Positions 17,779 through 20,011 of a stretch of 20,011 nt of DNA are shown here, piece after piece. The stretch is from the NCBI GenBank assembly GCA_009602735.1, contig WELA01003670.1, forward strand, positions 637,352 to 657,362, written 5' to 3'. Made by a program: the position numbers and the translations under genes. How positions within the stretch are numbered: position 1 is the stretch's first letter; each line of letters opens with the position of its first letter. This DNA comes from Mesotaenium endlicherianum (Eukaryota > Streptophyta > Zygnematophyceae > Zygnematales > Mesotaeniaceae). The notes beneath the pieces are model-generated. The model was given only the letters and a program-made list of their open reading frames with translations. It made no database searches and was not told the origin of the DNA.

Positions 17779-20011
17779 TCCAGTCTACTGACTGTGAGGA
17801 TGCTAGAGATAGTGAGTCGTCACTAGCTGCCCTCGTAGCAGGTATTATGGGTCCTGCTGAACTGGATTCACTATGCATGCCTGACAAACAGATAAAGGAG
17901 ACCATCAGTAATATAGACGTCCAGAGAGTGCACACTCTGGATGCTCTTGTTCCACCTGATGTCCAACATTTCTTTGCTACGTCAGGAGAACAATGCGAAA
18001 GTCAGGAAAAGACAGTCCCCCCTATCCTACTGCATTGCATGATTGCAGGTAAGAAGGTGAGGGCATTTGTTGACGGAGGGGCGTCACATACTTTTATCTA
18101 CAAGGACTTAGTTAAGCGGCTAAGGCTGCCTACTGTCACCCAAGGGAATAGAAAAATATTCCTTGGAGATGCCTCAAGTATCCCGGGAGGAGTTATAACC
18201 AAGCCTATTGAGGTCCAGTTAGGTTCTGGCATTGCAGTTCTAACTGAAACGCTTACATTTGAGGTACTCAACACTGGCTTTTATGATCTCGTGCTAGGCG
18301 GGTCCTGGCTTCATAGACATCAAGCTGAAGTGTGTTGGAGCAGAGGTACAGTTAAAGTGAGAGGAGCCAGTGATGGGCAGACTGACTTGGCACCCACCAG
18401 TGCTCTTCCTCTTGTCCTGTGTGGATGGCAAATGAAGGAAAAGAAGAGGCTTCCAGAAGGATGCAAGTTGCTGAATGCAATGGAGTTCGTCAAAAGCTGG
18501 AACCAGAAGGAAGACAGAATGTTCTGTCTGCTGCTAAGAGAGGTACCTCCTCAACCTGAAGAAGTGGTGGAGAAAAAGGTAAGCCCTCCGGAGCACCCTA
18601 CTGCTGCGAAAATTGTTGCTCAGTACACGGATGTATTTAATATGCCTCCAGGATTCCCCCCTAAGCGGGAAGTAGATCATAGGATTGATTTATTACCTGG
18701 TATTCAGCCACCCTAGCAACGCACTTATGGCTTGTCTTATGTGGAAAGCGAGGAGTTGAAAACACAGATTGCAGAGCTTGAGGAAAATGCTTATATTTCT
18801 CCCAGTAAATCACCTCACGGCGCACCCATCCTATTTGTTAAGAAAAAGGATGGCAGTATGCGGATGTGTGTGGATTACAGAGCTCTGAACAGAATTACGG
18901 TAAAGAACAAGTATGCCTTACCCAGATCGAGGACTTGCTTGATACTCTGCGTGGTGCTAATGTGTTCAATAAGATAGATCTCAAGAGTGGTTATCATCAA
19001 ATCAGAATTGCTGAGGGGGATGAACACAAGACTGCCTTTCTGCACACGTTATGGACACTATGAGTTCAACGTGATGCCATTTGGACAGACTAATGCTCCT
19101 GCTACCTTCATGGGTGCTATGAATGACATTTTCAGACCTTATTTGGATAAGTTTATGCAGGTTTTCCTGGATGATATTTTAATTTTCTCTAAAGAGGAAG
19201 CTCAGCACACTGAACACTTAAAGACTGTCCTGGACACTCTGAGGACAAATCACTTACATGCTAGAATGAGCAAGTGTGATTTCTTTAAGGAAAGTATTGA
19301 ATTCCTAGGCCACGTTGTCAGTAAAGAGAGCATCAGTGTGGATCCTAAGAAAGTCCAGACCATAAGGGACTGGCCAGTACCACAGTCTGTCTTTGAAGTT
19401 AGATCCTTCCTCGGGTTGGCTAACTACTATAGGAGATTTATTGAGAATTATTCCACAAAAGCCAGTAAACTAACTGACCTTACTGAGAAAGACATAGGGT
19501 ATGTGTGGGGGGAAGAGCAGCAGGCTGCCTTCCAAACCCTTAAGAGGCCCTTTGTTCTGCCCCAGTGCTAGCCGTGTATGACCCCAGCAAACCCGTGCAG
19601 GTGGTCACTGATGCCTCTGACTTTGCCATGGGTGCTATTTTGTTGCAGCCTGCTGACAAAACCACAAAGGATGGTAAGGTACGGCAGGAGTGGCACCCTG
19701 TGTTGTACAAGTCTATGAAATTTAATCCAGTAGAGATTAATTACTCAGTGCATGATAAGGAGCTGCTAGCTATCATTCATGTGCTCAAACAGTGGAGAGC
19801 ATACTTACATAATAAAGCCTTTAAGGTGATTACAAATCATCTAGCTCTGACTCACTTTCAAAAGAAGTCCAAGCTGTCAAGGAGGGAGAACCGCTGGAGC
19901 CAGATGCTGGAGCAGTTCCAAGTCCAGATCGACTACAAACCAGGGAAGTTGAATCCAGCTGATGCCCTCTCCAGAAGACCTGACTTGCAAGAAAGGAACT
20001 TTAGTCAGCAT
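17733..20011 (+). pseudogene. pol: Pol of element 2 (protease, RT, RNase H), broken and truncated
   Basis: Open in the -1 frame from 17733; first ATG 17847. Protease-like segment with DGG at 18072-18080 where DSG or DTG is expected. RT follows: TAG stop at 18714-18716; frame change by loss of one base between 18924 and 18930; frame restored by an extra base near 19041; FLDD box at 19164-19175; another one-base loss near 19544, after which RNase H runs in the new frame to the window end. RNase H keeps its first Asp, a Glu and the ADALSR Asp, but the Asp expected before His in the third motif is Asn (19835-19837). At least six changes thus argue for a dead pol. Integrase would lie beyond 20011. 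Confidence 0.92.
17754..17795 (+). promoter_or_regulatory. -1 ribosomal frameshift signal of element 2 (gag/pol)
   Basis: Heptamer T TTA AAA at 17754-17760 is in the gag frame (CCT TTA AAA). Spacer 17761-17767 is 7 nt. A perfect 10-bp stem follows: ACAGTCAGTA (17768-17777) with TACTGACTGT (17786-17795), loop 8 nt. The -1 frame is open from 17733, so the overlap with gag is 46 nt and includes the signal. The first two bases of the gag stop lie in the stem. Confidence 0.85.

Larger units (their letters stand above)
15204..20011 (+). mobile_element. Second Ty3/gypsy element, decayed, truncated by the window edge (element 2)
   Basis: 5' LTR ending at 16265, PBS 16267-16278, intact gag 16300-17778, and a pol frame with protease, RT and RNase H recognisable to the last base of the window. 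Integrase and 3' LTR lie outside. Different family from element 1: no nucleotide similarity apart from the PBS, a different gag and different RT wording. One stop and three frameshifts in pol make it non-autonomous. The left border is a guess. Confidence 0.9.

Noticed and set aside
17778..17801. H-type pseudoknot downstream of the element 2 slippery site
   Set aside because: The 4-bp loop/3' pairing would leave no connecting loop nucleotide; a plain 10-bp stem-loop is the safer reading.
1..20011. CRISPR arrays, bacterial operons, tRNA or rRNA genes
   Set aside because: Repeats present are microsatellites, minisatellites or LTRs without CRISPR spacing; spliced eukaryotic gene structure rules out a bacterial reading; no complete tRNA or rRNA was seen.

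Overview
The window looks like nuclear DNA of a photosynthetic eukaryote of the green lineage (streptophyte alga or early-diverging land plant; species not determinable by eye). The evidence is a plant-type organellar peptide deformylase gene (PDF1A class) broken by GT-AG introns, plus Ty3/gypsy retrotransposons primed by a plant-like initiator-Met tRNA.

Left part (1 to about 5.5 kb): the minus strand carries the 5' part of the deformylase gene. Four coding exons are visible: 5350-4799, 4143-4036, 2889-2800 and 327-260. They encode an S/T-rich N-terminal extension, the family start around GDPVLHE, motif 1 (GVGLAAPQ) and motif 2 (EGCLS). The exon or exons with motif 3 (HExxH) lie beyond position 1. 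The introns are full of simple repeats, and several of these sit directly on splice sites. A 5'-UTR intron (5474-5360) is possible.

Middle (about 5.5-7.5 kb): upstream/intergenic DNA with no convincing gene, a purine/G-rich tract, and what looks like part of an old minus-strand LTR.

7534-14213: a complete, young-looking Ty3/gypsy chromovirus of 6,680 bp. It has two 503-bp LTRs differing at 6 sites, a perfect ACGTA target-site duplication, PBS, gag, a -1-frame pol (protease, RT, RNase H, integrase, chromodomain), a 3' non-coding region and a polypurine tract. Gag and pol are joined by a readable -1 frameshift signal (A AAA AAC plus hairpin).

14219-15200: probable minus-strand remnant of an older LTR element, into whose LTR the chromovirus appears to have inserted. 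About 15204-20011 (runs off the edge): a second, unrelated Ty3/gypsy element with a tandemly duplicated, palindrome-rich U3, the same PBS, an intact gag and a pol reading frame broken by one stop and three frameshifts. It keeps a very clear -1 frameshift cassette (T TTA AAA, 7-nt spacer, perfect 10-bp stem).

The most notable signals are these two different -1 frameshift cassettes, in each of which the gag stop codon lies in or overlaps the stem, and the microsatellite-shaped splice sites of the deformylase gene.
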